Assembly (NCBI RefSeq): GCF_020386615.1
Contig: NZ_CP077769.1
Span: 1,612,001-1,676,000, forward strand
DNA: 64,000 nt
Origin: Chitinophaga pendula
GTDB taxonomy: Bacteria; Bacteroidota; Bacteroidia; Chitinophagales; Chitinophagaceae
Direction of reading: 5' to 3'
Below are positions 31,518-40,371 of this stretch, piece by piece. Each line of letters opens with the position of its first letter. Position 1 is the first letter of the stretch. A model generated the notes under the pieces. It saw only the letters and a program-made list of their open reading frames with translations, was not told the DNA's origin and made no database searches. A program made the position numbers and the translations under genes.

Positions 31518-33974
31518 TTGGAAACAACATTTACAGGGGAACACTTACTCCCCGGGCAATTAGGACATTTTTTCACCCTGCTGGCATTTGTAGCATCGCT
31601 GGTGTCCGCTGTAGCCTACTTCTCTGCCGTACAACAAAAGGATACACTGAAACAAAATTCCTGGAAAAAACTGGCCCGCTGGGCTTTTGGTATCCAGACC
31701 GTTGCTGTCTTCGCCGTATTTGCCATCCTGTATTATATCATCTCCAATCACCTTTTTGAATACAAATATGCCTGGCAGCACTCTTCCAAGGCGCTGCCGG
31801 TAGAATACCTGCTGAGCTGTTTCTGGGAAGGACAGGAGGGTAGTTTCCTCCTCTGGAGCGTATGGCACAGTGTGCTGGGTATGATCCTCATCTTCCGCGC
31901 CAAACAATGGGAAGCGCCGGTAATGGCGCTGATCTCCATCGCACAGGTATGCCTGGCGACTATGCTGGTAGGGATGTACTTCTTCAGCTATCGCCTGGGT
32001 AGCAGCCCGTTCCTGCTGCTGCGACTGGTAGAAGAGAACCAGGCTGCGCCGATATTCAAACAAGCTAACTATCTCGAATTCATCAAAGACGGTAACGGCC
32101 TCAACCCGTTGCTGCAGAACTACTGGATGGTGATACACCCGCCGGTATTGTTCTTAGGTTTCGCGTCCGTGATCGTACCTTTTGCCTATGCGATCGCCGG
32201 TATGTGGACCCGCAACTATAAAGAATGGACCAAGCCCGCACTACCCTGGGCACTGTTCTCCGCTATGATACTGGGTACCGGTATCATGATGGGTGCTGCC
32301 TGGGCTTACGAGTCGCTCACCTTCGGCGGTTACTGGGCCTGGGACCCGGTAGAAAATGCCTCCCTCGTGCCCTGGCTGACGCTGATAGCCGGTATACACA
32401 CCTTGCTGGCTTACCGTAGCAGCGGCCATGCCCTGAAGTCCACCATCTTCTTCTTCCTGATCTCCTTTACCCTCATCCTGTACTCTACCTTCCTGACGCG
32501 TAGCGGTATCCTGGGAGAGACCTCCGTACACTCATTCACCGACCTCGGTATGAGCGGACAGCTGCTGGTATACATGCTGGTATTTGTACTGCCGGCATTC
32601 ATACTGTTCATCATCCGCCTGAAAGAGATCCCGGCTGTTAAAAAAGAAGAAAGCACTAACTCCCGCGAGTTCTGGCTGTTCATAGGCGCCCTGGTGCTGC
32701 TGATATCTGCCATCCAGATGACCTTCACCACTTCCATCCCGGTGTGGAACAAGCTGTTCAAACTGGAGATGGCGCCACCGCTGGACCCCGTATTCCATTA
32801 CAACAAGATACAGATCTGGATCGCCATCGTATTGGGTATACTGACCGCCGTAGTACAGTTCCTTAAATACAAGGACACCCCCGGCAAACTGGTATTCAAA
32901 AAGCTGCTGTGGCCTACGCTGATCGCCCTGGCAGCGACCGTAGTGATCATCCTGGCCGGCAACATCAACTACAACGTACAAGGCGCCGGCTACCTGGCCG
33001 CCATCTACGTGATGCTGTTTGCCAGCGTATATGCCGTAGTAGCCAATACCACCTATATCTTCACCGGCCTGAAAGGGAAACTCAAAAATGCCGGCGCCTC
33101 CATCGCGCATATCGGCTTCGGATTGGTATTACTCGGTATCCTGATCTCCTCTTCCAAAAAAGAAGTGATCTCCATCGATAAAATGCAGATGTTGGGCGGC
33201 GGCTTCTTCGGCTCCGAGAGCAAAGAGAATCCGCGGGAAAACCTCATGCTGCCCAAGAATTTTCCGGTGCAGATGGGCGACTATCACGTGACCTATGCCG
33301 GCGATTCTACCGCTGCCGGCGACCCGAAGACCTACTTCGTCGTACGTTACGAGAAGAAGGAAAAAGGTACCGGTGAGGTGAAAGAACGTTTCAACCTCTA
33401 CCCGGATGCTTTCGTCAACACCAAAGGCCAGTCCGGTCTGACGCCTAACCCGGCCTCCCGCCACTACCTGACCAAAGACATCTTCACCTACGTCACCGCC
33501 GTACCTATCAAAGAAGAGGAACTGGCTGACACCGCCAAATACAGCAAACACGTAGTACAGCCCGGCGACTCCATCTTCTTCTCCAGCGGCTTTATGGTAC
33601 TGGAATCCCTGCAGGCTAACCCCAGCAGCCCCAACTACCAGGCGGAAAAGAAAGACCTGGCCATCGGCGCTAAACTGAAAGTATATACCAAAAACGCAGA
33701 AGAATACGCCTTACAACCCATCTATTACATGCGCGACAGCAGCTATCCCGGTAATGTACCGGATACCCTCAGCCCACTGTCCCTGTATGTACAGTTCAAC
33801 AAAGTATTGCCCGAAGAGAAAAAGATAGAACTGCTGGTAAAAGAATCCGGTACCTTCAAAGACTACATCGTACTGAAGGCGTTCATCTTCCCCTTCATCA
33901 ACGTACTTTGGATAGGTATCATCATTATGATCGCCGGGTTTGTGATGAGCATCGTCCAACGTGCCCGCAGATAA
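31518..33974 (+). CDS. ccmF: Cytochrome c biogenesis heme lyase CcmF/CcsA family
   Basis: This 818-residue inner-membrane protein joins heme to apocytochrome c. The tryptophan-rich heme-handling motif is WAWDPVENA (273-281), within about 14 membrane helices. The flanking segments WMVIHPPVLFLGF and LYSTFLTRSGILGETSVHSF carry the conserved histidines. A soluble periplasmic part spans about residues 545-780. The start is TTG 31518: an in-frame stop lies 9 bp upstream and no ATG fits, while the residues METTFTGEHLLPGQLGHF give the normal N-terminus. Helper genes ccmA, ccmB, ccmC and ccmH are not in the window. Confidence 0.92.
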   Translation: METTFTGEHLLPGQLGHFFTLLAFVASLVSAVAYFSAVQQKDTLKQNSWKKLARWAFGIQTVAVFAVFAILYYIISNHLFEYKYAWQHSSKALPVEYLLSCFWEGQEGSFLLWSVWHSVLGMILIFRAKQWEAPVMALISIAQVCLATMLVGMYFFSYRLGSSPFLLLRLVEENQAAPIFKQANYLEFIKDGNGLNPLLQNYWMVIHPPVLFLGFASVIVPFAYAIAGMWTRNYKEWTKPALPWALFSAMILGTGIMMGAAWAYESLTFGGYWAWDPVENASLVPWLTLIAGIHTLLAYRSSGHALKSTIFFFLISFTLILYSTFLTRSGILGETSVHSFTDLGMSGQLLVYMLVFVLPAFILFIIRLKEIPAVKKEESTNSREFWLFIGALVLLISAIQMTFTTSIPVWNKLFKLEMAPPLDPVFHYNKIQIWIAIVLGILTAVVQFLKYKDTPGKLVFKKLLWPTLIALAATVVIILAGNINYNVQGAGYLAAIYVMLFASVYAVVANTTYIFTGLKGKLKNAGASIAHIGFGLVLLGILISSSKKEVISIDKMQMLGGGFFGSESKENPRENLMLPKNFPVQMGDYHVTYAGDSTAAGDPKTYFVVRYEKKEKGTGEVKERFNLYPDAFVNTKGQSGLTPNPASRHYLTKDIFTYVTAVPIKEEELADTAKYSKHVVQPGDSIFFSSGFMVLESLQANPSSPNYQAEKKDLAIGAKLKVYTKNAEEYALQPIYYMRDSSYPGNVPDTLSPLSLYVQFNKVLPEEKKIELLVKESGTFKDYIVLKAFIFPFINVLWIGIIIMIAGFVMSIVQRARR

Positions 33975-34000
33975 TTAATCACTGTATATCGTTATTGGAG

Positions 34001-34030
34001 GCCCCGCTACACGCAGTAGCGGGGCTTTTT
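34001..34030 (+). terminator. Terminator of ccmF
   Basis: GCCCCGCTAC (34001-34010) and GTAGCGGGGC (34016-34025) form a perfect stem around ACGCA, followed by TTTTT. From 34031 to 34445 I see no gene; the sequence becomes AT-rich toward the SymE-like gene. Confidence 0.92.
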
Positions 34031-34445
34031 GTTTGCTCAACTGGGTAACAGGGAGCAGGTAAGGCCGAGGCATCTGCAGGTGAAACCACAGGGCCAGGGT
34101 GTCAATGGTAAACATCTGGAAGGACATGCCGCCATCGTTTTGCCGGCGCCGCCACCATTTACTTTCTTCATTTCAGCTCTATTAAGCTGGTTGCCGAAGG
34201 ATGTCAGATTTTTCAAGACGTGAAATTTTGAGGTGAAAAAATGAGTGGAGTATTTGGGTTAGTTGAAGTAGGTTTAAGCTGGTACCGATATAGTTGGATT
34301 AACAAGGTTTCCTGGTATTAAGATAAAAAAGTTTTATGAGATATCCTATAGCAGAGAGGTAAGAAATAGAGGGCGGCGGAAAGCGTAATTTCGGGGAGTT
34401 GTTGTATATTGTAGCCTTGTTAACTACCCACATATTCTGTACACT

Positions 34446-34655
34446 ATGGCCAAAACAATCCGCTTCCTGAAGTTGCAGGCAAAATATATTCCCAATCGAA
34501 AAGAACCGCATAAACTGGATGAGATCCCGTGTTTGAATATGAGTGGTCGCTGGCTGGCAGCAGCAGGATTCAAAGCAGGCGATCAGATAGAAGTGAAGAT
34601 CGGAAAGCGGGGATTGAGTATCAGGAGGAAGAAAGCAGGAAACATAAGCGCCTGA
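34446..34655 (+). CDS. SymE-like toxin domain protein
   Basis: This 69-residue protein matches the SymE family (SpoVT/AbrB-like fold; in E. coli an SOS-induced toxin regulated by antisense RNA). The family pattern is IPCLNMSGRWLAAAGFKAGDQIEVKIG followed by RGLSIRR. The N-terminus (RFLKLQAKYIPNRKEPHK) also fits. A candidate -7 element TAGCCTTG lies at 34412-34419. A barstar-like gene follows, but SymE toxins are not known to pair with barstar. Toxicity is inferred from family only; AbrB-type DNA binding is the alternative. Confidence 0.7.
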   Translation: MAKTIRFLKLQAKYIPNRKEPHKLDEIPCLNMSGRWLAAAGFKAGDQIEVKIGKRGLSIRRKKAGNISA

Positions 34656-34764
34656 AGAGAAAGAGCAGCTAGTGAGGTCGCCCAGTATTCAGCGTATCGG
34701 ATGAAATTCCGGATATTATTAATTGCTTTGTAATGGCCCATTATGGTTATTGATATTATGGGGT

Positions 34765-34830
34765 ATGATTCATCTCGTATATGCCCTCAAACGCCATATC
34801 GCCCGTCGGGAAGAATTAAACAATCAGTAA
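34765..34830 (+). CDS. Possible 21-residue leader peptide before the barstar-like gene
   Basis: ATG 34765 opens a 21-codon frame (MIHLVYALKRHIARREELNN then Q, stop at 34828) that ends one base before the barstar-like ATG at 34832. Such tight spacing could couple translation of the two. It may equally be chance or a remnant of a lost upstream gene. Confidence 0.25.
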   Translation: MIHLVYALKRHIARREELNNQ

Positions 34831-34831
34831 C

Positions 34832-35224
34832 ATGGAACAACAATTCATCATTGAAGGCAGCAGTATCAATAGCATCCCGGACTTCTATGCAGAAATAAAC
34901 CGTGTATGCATGGCCGGTGAAGACTGGCAATTGGGAAACAGCCTGGATGCTTTCAATGATCTACTATACGGTGGATTTGGTGCATTTAAAGGGACGACAC
35001 GGGTTACGTTGATATGGAAAGATATGGCAAATAGCCGGGAGGCGTTAGGTGTTGACGCCACGAGAAAATATTACGAAGACAAATTACAGCCAGGGGCACC
35101 CTTTAACCAGGAACATTTCGCTCAAAAGCTCGAAGAACTGAATAGCGGTGTCGGCCAGACATATTTCGATATACTGCTGGAGATCATTGCAGATCACCCG
35201 AATATTACGCTGGTATCCCGGTAG
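34832..35224 (+). CDS. Barstar-like ribonuclease inhibitor
   Basis: This 130-residue cytoplasmic protein resembles barstar-family RNase inhibitors. The first half carries the diagnostic pattern: FIIEGSSINSIPDFYAEINRVC, then the W-x-L-GNSLDAFNDLLYGGFG segment that in barstar forms the RNase-binding helix and loop. The second half (about 60-130) is longer than classical barstar. No barnase-like gene is seen within the window, so it is an orphan immunity-type gene. The neighbour upstream is the SymE-like gene, 176 bp away. Confidence 0.75.
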   Translation: MEQQFIIEGSSINSIPDFYAEINRVCMAGEDWQLGNSLDAFNDLLYGGFGAFKGTTRVTLIWKDMANSREALGVDATRKYYEDKLQPGAPFNQEHFAQKLEELNSGVGQTYFDILLEIIADHPNITLVSR

Positions 35225-35269
35225 CCGCTTTATTAATTATTATTTAATCCTTATTCCCGCGTTCGGTCG

Positions 35270-35277
35270 TACCTTTG
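35270..35277 (+). promoter_or_regulatory. Candidate -7 element of the alpha/beta hydrolase gene
   Basis: TACCTTTG matches the TAnnTTTG consensus 19 bp upstream of ATG 35297. No TTG is present at the -33 spacing. Confidence 0.45.
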
Positions 35278-35296
35278 TATCACTAAATCATTTCCC

Positions 35297-36298
35297 ATGA
35301 AATGGCTGCTGGTATCCCTCTTTGCCCTGTTGGCATTAGTGGCCGTTTATTTACTAGGACCGGCCCCCGCCACACCGGTATACGAAACCCAATTACCCGC
35401 CGTACCCGAAAAGGCGGCTGATCTTGAACGCTATATCCGGACCCGGGAACAGCAGCATCAACTCAAGCCGGATAACGAAGCGCAGGTCATCTGGTACGAT
35501 TCCCTACACGATAAAACACCTTTCAGTGTCGTATATCTGCATGGCTTTAGCGCCAGCAGGGGAGAAGGCGACCCCGTACACCGGGATTTTGCCCGTAAGT
35601 TCGGCTGTAACCTGTTCCTATCCCGGCTGGATGGGCATGGCATCGACACCACCGAACCGCTGCTCAACATGACAGCCACCGGACTGTGGAGAGATGCCCG
35701 GGAAGCCCTGGCAATCGGCAAACAGCTGGGCCACAAAGTAATCCTGGTCGGCACTTCTACCGGTAGCACCCTGGCCCTGAAACTGGCAGCAACCTTCCCC
35801 AAAGACGTGTATGCCGTGATCAACCTGTCACCCAATATCGCCATCAATAACGACTTGGCTTTCTTGGCCAATAACCACTGGGGGCTGCAACTAGCCCGCT
35901 TTGTCAAAAAGGGGAACTATAACCAGTCTCCCGGCAAAAGCACCCTGGAAGATCAGTACTGGTACTCCAAATATCGCCTGGAAGCCGTGACCCAGATACA
36001 GGAACTGCTCGAAACAACCATGACTCCGGCCACCTTCGCCAAAGTGAAACAACCGGTACTGGACCTTTATTATTATAAGGATGAGGCCCACCAGGACCCT
36101 ACCGTACGCGTGTCTGCCATCAAACGCATGCACGGTGAACTGGGTACTCCCGATAGCCTGAAACAGCTGATCGATATCCCCGGCGCCGGCGCACATGTGA
36201 TCGGTAGCAGTATCACCTCCAAAGCAGTACCACAGGTGGAACAAATGATGGATAATTTCGCTATTAAAATATTGAAATTGAAACCCGTCGCACAATAA
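35297..36298 (+). CDS. Alpha/beta hydrolase, membrane-anchored or exported
   Basis: This 333-residue protein begins with a hydrophobic segment (WLLVSLFALLALVAVYLL, about 3-20) with no clear cleavage site, so it may be anchored facing the periplasm. The hydrolase core includes SVVYLHGFSASRGEGDPVHRDFA (oxyanion region), the nucleophile elbow GTSTGST (Ser about 155), YYYKDEAHQDPTV with an acidic residue, and GAGAHVIGS with the likely catalytic His. This suggests a carboxylesterase- or lipase-type enzyme. The following DUF4294 gene starts 91 bp downstream. Confidence 0.85.
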   Translation: MKWLLVSLFALLALVAVYLLGPAPATPVYETQLPAVPEKAADLERYIRTREQQHQLKPDNEAQVIWYDSLHDKTPFSVVYLHGFSASRGEGDPVHRDFARKFGCNLFLSRLDGHGIDTTEPLLNMTATGLWRDAREALAIGKQLGHKVILVGTSTGSTLALKLAATFPKDVYAVINLSPNIAINNDLAFLANNHWGLQLARFVKKGNYNQSPGKSTLEDQYWYSKYRLEAVTQIQELLETTMTPATFAKVKQPVLDLYYYKDEAHQDPTVRVSAIKRMHGELGTPDSLKQLIDIPGAGAHVIGSSITSKAVPQVEQMMDNFAIKILKLKPVAQ

Positions 36299-36389
36299 TT
36301 AACCCCCATTTTACCGTATATAAAATGGACAACGCAAAATCTCGAAATCCTTCTGTAACTTTAGTTAACTAATATCCGCTTAATTGCCA

Positions 36390-37022
36390 ATGAACCGCTT
36401 CAGGAAAGGGCTTCCCTTCATAATCGCAGTGATCTGCATCTGCCTGTGCCACAACAACCTCCGGGCGCAGGAGCAAACTTCTCCGCAAAGAGAAGGGATG
36501 GCAGTACCCGCAGTGGTAGTTGGTACGGATACCATCCCGTCCATTACCCTCCATTTGTTTGAAATAACAGAAAAACTCCCGCGTCACCTGCGCAAAGAAA
36601 GAGAACGCTGGACCCGCTTACGTAATGCCGTATACGTAACCTACCCCTACGCCAAATCTGCGGCCTATATCCTGAAGGATGTAAGTAAGCAGCTGGCTAC
36701 CATCACAGAAAAGAAACAACGAAAAGCATACCTCGCCTCCAAAGAAAAAGAACTCAAAGCCCAGTTTGGCGATAAACTCGAAAACCTTTCCATGTACCAG
36801 GGCCGGATACTCATGAAACTGATCCATCGGGAAACCGGCGAAAACTGCTATGAGATCATCAAAGAACTCAAAGGTGGCTTCAATGCCCGCCTCTGGCAAA
36901 CCGTAGCCTTCTTCTTCGGCGGTAACCTCAAAAGCGAATACGACCTCAAAGATGACCAGGATATAGAAGCCATCGTACAGGAAATCGAAATGTACCGCTA
37001 TTATCGCGCATCATCCAACTAA
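36390..37022 (+). CDS. DUF4294 family exported protein
   Basis: This 210-residue protein has a signal peptide (FIIAVICICLCHNNLRAQ) and the DUF4294 core, VGTDTIPSITLHLFEITEKLPRHLRKERERWTRLRNAVYVTYPYAKSAAY, followed by GRILMKLIHRETGENCYEIIKELKGGFNARLWQTVAFFFGGNLKSEYD. The family is confined mainly to Bacteroidetes and has no assigned function. ATG 36390 is used; a TTG two codons earlier is possible. TAACTTTA at about 36355 may be a -7 element. Confidence 0.85.
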   Translation: MNRFRKGLPFIIAVICICLCHNNLRAQEQTSPQREGMAVPAVVVGTDTIPSITLHLFEITEKLPRHLRKERERWTRLRNAVYVTYPYAKSAAYILKDVSKQLATITEKKQRKAYLASKEKELKAQFGDKLENLSMYQGRILMKLIHRETGENCYEIIKELKGGFNARLWQTVAFFFGGNLKSEYDLKDDQDIEAIVQEIEMYRYYRASSN

Positions 37023-37058
37023 ATCAACTACTCCTTATTTTATCAGTACCTTTACTAT

Positions 37059-37565
37059 ATGAGAAAGATCATATGGTTAATAGCCTTTTTATGCATGCAG
37101 CAACTGGCCTGGGCACAGGTGGAAACACAAGAAGAGGAAGATAGCGTACCTGTATACGTTGTCGACAGCGTAGTCGCCCAACCCGATGTGATGAAAACGA
37201 TCCGCCCCGACCAGATCGCCATGCTCACCGTCGCCAAAGGAAGCAAAGCCGTAGAGAAATATGGTAGCCAGGCAGAAAATGGAGTGATATATATAGAGAC
37301 AAAAGACTTTGCCCGCCAGCGCTACCAGCGCCTGTTCAGCAACCGCGCTAAAGAATACGCCCATCTGCTGAAAGAAAAGAACAGCGATATCGACGTACAA
37401 TACATCGTCAATGATTCCCTGGTTACCGGCCAGCAAGAGTCCATCCTGGCGCCTGTCAATGATCGGAATATCACTTCTGTAACTATACTCACCCCCAAAG
37501 AATTACTCAAAACATACAAGATAAAAGGTAAACGCCTGGGACTGCTCGTCCACTACAAAGAGTAG
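37059..37565 (+). CDS. Exported protein with a TonB-plug-like motif
   Basis: This 168-residue protein has a signal peptide ending near LAWAQ. Residues about 55-80 (MLTVAKGSKAVEKYGSQAENGVIYIETK) resemble the plug strand of SusC/TonB receptors and the equivalent motif in M56-linked proteins (KYG-x-AxNGVIxI). No barrel or peptidase domain follows. It is probably a small periplasmic protein in a run of envelope genes (35297-37565). The function is unknown. Confidence 0.65.
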   Translation: MRKIIWLIAFLCMQQLAWAQVETQEEEDSVPVYVVDSVVAQPDVMKTIRPDQIAMLTVAKGSKAVEKYGSQAENGVIYIETKDFARQRYQRLFSNRAKEYAHLLKEKNSDIDVQYIVNDSLVTGQQESILAPVNDRNITSVTILTPKELLKTYKIKGKRLGLLVHYKE

Positions 37566-37649
37566 TCTCCCCGACTGCACCACCGCCGCATAGCAAAATG
37601 GAGAAATTTCGCCATCTTTGCCAACCATTATAATTAATATACCACCACA

Positions 37650-38378
37650 ATGAAATTAGACATATTGGCAATAGCCGTACATCCGGATGATGTAGAGCTA
37701 TGCTGTGCGGGTACCTTGATGGTACATGCCGCTCAGGGATTAAAGACTGGCGTGGTTGACCTCACCAGGGGAGAACTCGGTACCAGAGGCACCCCTGAAA
37801 CAAGGGCCGTAGAAGCACAAGCCGCTGCCGCCATTATGGGCCTGGAGATCAGGGAAAACCTGGGACTGGCAGATGGCTTCTTCAAAAATGACCGCATGGA
37901 ACAACTGGCCATTATCCAGGCCATCCGCAAATACCAGCCAGATATCGTACTCACCAATGCGATCGATGACCGACATCCTGACCATGGCCGTGCTGCCAAA
38001 CTGGTAGCAGATAGCTGCTTCCTGTCAGGTTTGCGTAAGATCGAGACCTCCGCCGATGGTCAGGTACAGGCAGCCTGGCGCCCTAAACAGGTGTTTCACT
38101 TCCTGCAGGATCGCTACCATCAACCCGATTTCGTAGTCGATATCTCCCCGGTGATGGATCGAAAGCTAGAAGCTATCCGGGCATACACCACCCAGTTCCT
38201 CGCTGCACAAGACAATGAACCACAGACATACATCTCCTCTCCTGAATTCTTCGAGAGCGTGATCTATAGAGCTAAAATGTTGGGAAAATTAGTAGGGATC
38301 GCCTATGCAGAAGGATATACCAGCGCCAAAATGCTGGGCATAAGGAATTTTGCAGACCTGATCAACGAAGTGACCTGA
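37650..38378 (+). CDS. bshB1: Bacillithiol biosynthesis deacetylase BshB1
   Basis: This 242-residue enzyme removes the acetyl group from GlcNAc-malate during bacillithiol synthesis. It is a LmbE-like zinc deacetylase: the zinc and base motif is HPDDVE (His11, Asp13, Asp14), with TRGELGTRGTPETR, DDRHPDHGRAA (third ligand region) and AYTTQFLAAQ. The length matches BshB1. The other bsh genes are not in the window, but the YfiT-type protein at 15426 supports a bacillithiol-using cell. Confidence 0.93.
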   Translation: MKLDILAIAVHPDDVELCCAGTLMVHAAQGLKTGVVDLTRGELGTRGTPETRAVEAQAAAAIMGLEIRENLGLADGFFKNDRMEQLAIIQAIRKYQPDIVLTNAIDDRHPDHGRAAKLVADSCFLSGLRKIETSADGQVQAAWRPKQVFHFLQDRYHQPDFVVDISPVMDRKLEAIRAYTTQFLAAQDNEPQTYISSPEFFESVIYRAKMLGKLVGIAYAEGYTSAKMLGIRNFADLINEVT

Positions 38379-38578
38379 CCAAAAATGGCTTCGCCGCGGG
38401 AGGTGATGACATCTCCCCGGTATCTTATCTATTTGTAATTGGAAGTTAGGTGCGGATGTGTTGTCTATCTGGCACGTAGAGCCGAAGGTTACAAGTACAG
38501 AGCCGGGCACAAACAATCCCCCTTCACCGGAAGCGGGTAGTTGCTGAAATTAGGTTCATGGCGTACGCACTGATCATC

Positions 38579-38698
38579 TTAAATGAACAGATCCTCTGTG
38601 GCATCAAATTCGTCTCTCTTGTTAAGGAGGTTTTTAACCAGGGGGATGAGCGCAACGCTAACTGTAACGATTACTAAGAGTACATTTTTAAGTTTCAT
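38579..38698 (-). CDS. 39-residue single-pass membrane protein
   Basis: ATG 38698 opens a 39-codon frame with a clean layout: a short basic start (MKLKN), a membrane helix (VLLVIVTVSVALIPLV, residues 6-21) and a charged tail (KNLLNKRDEFDATEDLFI). The upstream sequence (minus strand) is AT-rich. This is a plausible small membrane protein in the 630-bp gap between bshB1 and the peroxiredoxin gene. I do not recognise a family. The rest of the gap (38379-38578) shows nothing clear. Confidence 0.55.
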   Translation of the reverse strand: MKLKNVLLVIVTVSVALIPLVKNLLNKRDEFDATEDLFI

Positions 38699-38906
38699 AC
38701 CTGTCCATTTTTGCTTTCTAAATATAACTAAATAACGTGCCAAAAAGTTACGTATAGTAGCAAAAAACCGTTAATTGTTTTTAACATATTAGACAATAGT
38801 AACATGGCATGGCGGCAACCCCAGCAACAGCTGCCTTTGTCTCCCCGTGCAGCCCCTTCCGTTAGCGGCATATAGAAAATCTCAATACCACATTTTTAAA
38901 ATCTAT

Positions 38907-38937
38907 TTGCTTAATCCTCTTTGTAAAGTGACCTTTG
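38907..38937 (+). promoter_or_regulatory. Promoter of the peroxiredoxin gene
   Basis: TTG (38907-38909), a 20-bp spacer and GACCTTTG (38930-38937; first base differs from TAnnTTTG) predict a leader of about 65 nt before ATG 39008. Confidence 0.55.
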
Positions 38938-39007
38938 CATCGGTTTTATAACAATAATGGTCCGCAAGGATCTGGTCATTACGAAATCTATAAATTGAAA
39001 TAGCAAC

Positions 39008-39562
39008 ATGAAAAATGTAATCTTATCCGTAGGTTCAACTTTTCCAGAGTTCAAAAAAACGGCTGTAGTATCTATCGAGAAGGGTAAAGAGTTCTACGAA
39101 CTGTCTTCCGAAGAACTGAAAAACTCCGGCAAATGGACAGTAATGTTCTGGTGGCCTAAGGATTTCACCTTTGTATGCCCTACCGAAATTGCAGAATTTA
39201 ACAAGCACTTCCAGGATTTCTCTGATCGCGATGCGATCCTGATCGGTGCTTCTACCGATAGCGAATTCGTTCACGCTGCCTGGAGAAGAGATCATGAAGA
39301 CCTGCGTGGCCTTCAGTTCCCTATGCTGGCTGACACTTCCAAATCCCTGGCAGAAGAACTGGGTATCCTGGAAGCTAACGAGAAAGTAGCTTACCGTGCT
39401 ACCTACATCATAGATCCTCAGGGTATCATCCGTTGGGTATCTCTCTACGACCTGTCTGTAGGCCGTAGCGTGAAAGAAGTACTGCGTGTACTGGATGCAC
39501 TGCAGACGGACGAGCTGTGCCCTTGCAACTGGCAGAAAGGCGAAGCTACCCTCAACGCTTAA
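39008..39562 (+). CDS. AhpC-type 2-Cys peroxiredoxin
   Basis: This 184-residue enzyme reduces hydroperoxides. The peroxidatic cysteine is in PKDFTFVCPTE (Cys57), and the resolving cysteine region near the C-terminus is CPCNW (Cys171 and Cys173). The length and the CPCNW end are typical of AhpC from Bacteroidetes and Actinobacteria, which use AhpD-like partners rather than AhpF. An AhpD-like gene follows 167 bp downstream, consistent with that electron path. A hairpin sits between them. Confidence 0.92.
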   Translation: MKNVILSVGSTFPEFKKTAVVSIEKGKEFYELSSEELKNSGKWTVMFWWPKDFTFVCPTEIAEFNKHFQDFSDRDAILIGASTDSEFVHAAWRRDHEDLRGLQFPMLADTSKSLAEELGILEANEKVAYRATYIIDPQGIIRWVSLYDLSVGRSVKEVLRVLDALQTDELCPCNWQKGEATLNA

Positions 39563-39579
39563 TATCACGATATACATCC

Positions 39580-39607
39580 TCGTCCATGGGCAGCCGCCCA
39601 TGGACGA
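39580..39607 (+). other. Hairpin between the peroxiredoxin and AhpD-like genes
   Basis: TCGTCCATGGGC and GCCCATGGACGA form a perfect 12-bp stem around AGCC with no T tract. It may limit transcription or protect the upstream mRNA end. Confidence 0.6.
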
Positions 39608-39729
39608 TCAATGACCTTCCCTCCGTTTACTAACTCCGGTTCCCAGCTCAATATCTCCTGTAAAGGGTGCTGCACAGGCAGCGCCAAGGGTGTCTTTGGT
39701 CTGGAATACCGTCTAAATAGATATAAGAT

Positions 39730-40317
39730 ATGTTCGCAACATCAAACCAGGATACGGCCGTTCAACTGTTAGAATCAGTAGGATTAGCAGCAGCTGATCT
39801 TTCCGTGCGCCTGCAATCACTCGCTACCACCGATGCCCGTTATCTGAAAGATCTGAAGATCAACGTAAGCAATGCCCTGGGTGCACAAACCCTTAGTAAG
39901 AAAGAAGCCTATCTCATCGGCCTGGCCATTGCAATCAACGAGCAACAGCCCGCCCTCCAGGATGCCTTCAGCAAACTCGCCCAGCAGGAAGGAGCAAACG
40001 AGAAAGAGATCGCCGAAGTACTCAGCTGTACTTCCCTAATGAACGCCAACAACGTTTACTATCGTTTCAAACACTTCGTAAATAAAGAATTCTATAACGC
40101 AGCCCCCGCCGGTATCCGGATGAGCATCATGGCCAATCCCGTACTCGGAAAAGAATTTTTTGAATTGTTAAGCCTGGTGATATCCGCCCTGAATGGCTGT
40201 GAACTTTGCGTAACCTCCCATGAGGAAGCCGTAATAAAACATGGTACCGAACCACAACGGGTAGCAGATGCAGTACGCCTGGGCGCTGTACTGAAGAGCC
40301 TCGTAGTGCTCCTGTAA
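39730..40317 (+). CDS. ahpD: AhpD-like alkylhydroperoxidase (carboxymuconolactone decarboxylase family)
   Basis: This 195-residue protein is the likely electron donor of the adjacent AhpC-type peroxiredoxin. The redox site is CELCVTSHE (Cys157, Cys160, His164), the CxxC-x3-H motif of AhpD. The all-helical body (LSKKEAYLIGLAIAINEQQ, CTSLMNANNVYYRFKHFV) fits the family. The start ATG 39730 follows a 167-bp gap containing a hairpin, so expression may be partly independent of ahpC. Confidence 0.9.
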   Translation: MFATSNQDTAVQLLESVGLAAADLSVRLQSLATTDARYLKDLKINVSNALGAQTLSKKEAYLIGLAIAINEQQPALQDAFSKLAQQEGANEKEIAEVLSCTSLMNANNVYYRFKHFVNKEFYNAAPAGIRMSIMANPVLGKEFFELLSLVISALNGCELCVTSHEEAVIKHGTEPQRVADAVRLGAVLKSLVVLL

Positions 40318-40371
40318 TAATATTGTTAAGCAGGGCTGATAGATTAGGTATAAATTATATGATAAATATAA

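Noticed and set aside
34029..34223. 64-codon frame after the ccmF terminator
   Set aside because: It starts inside the T tract of the terminator and has no supporting features.
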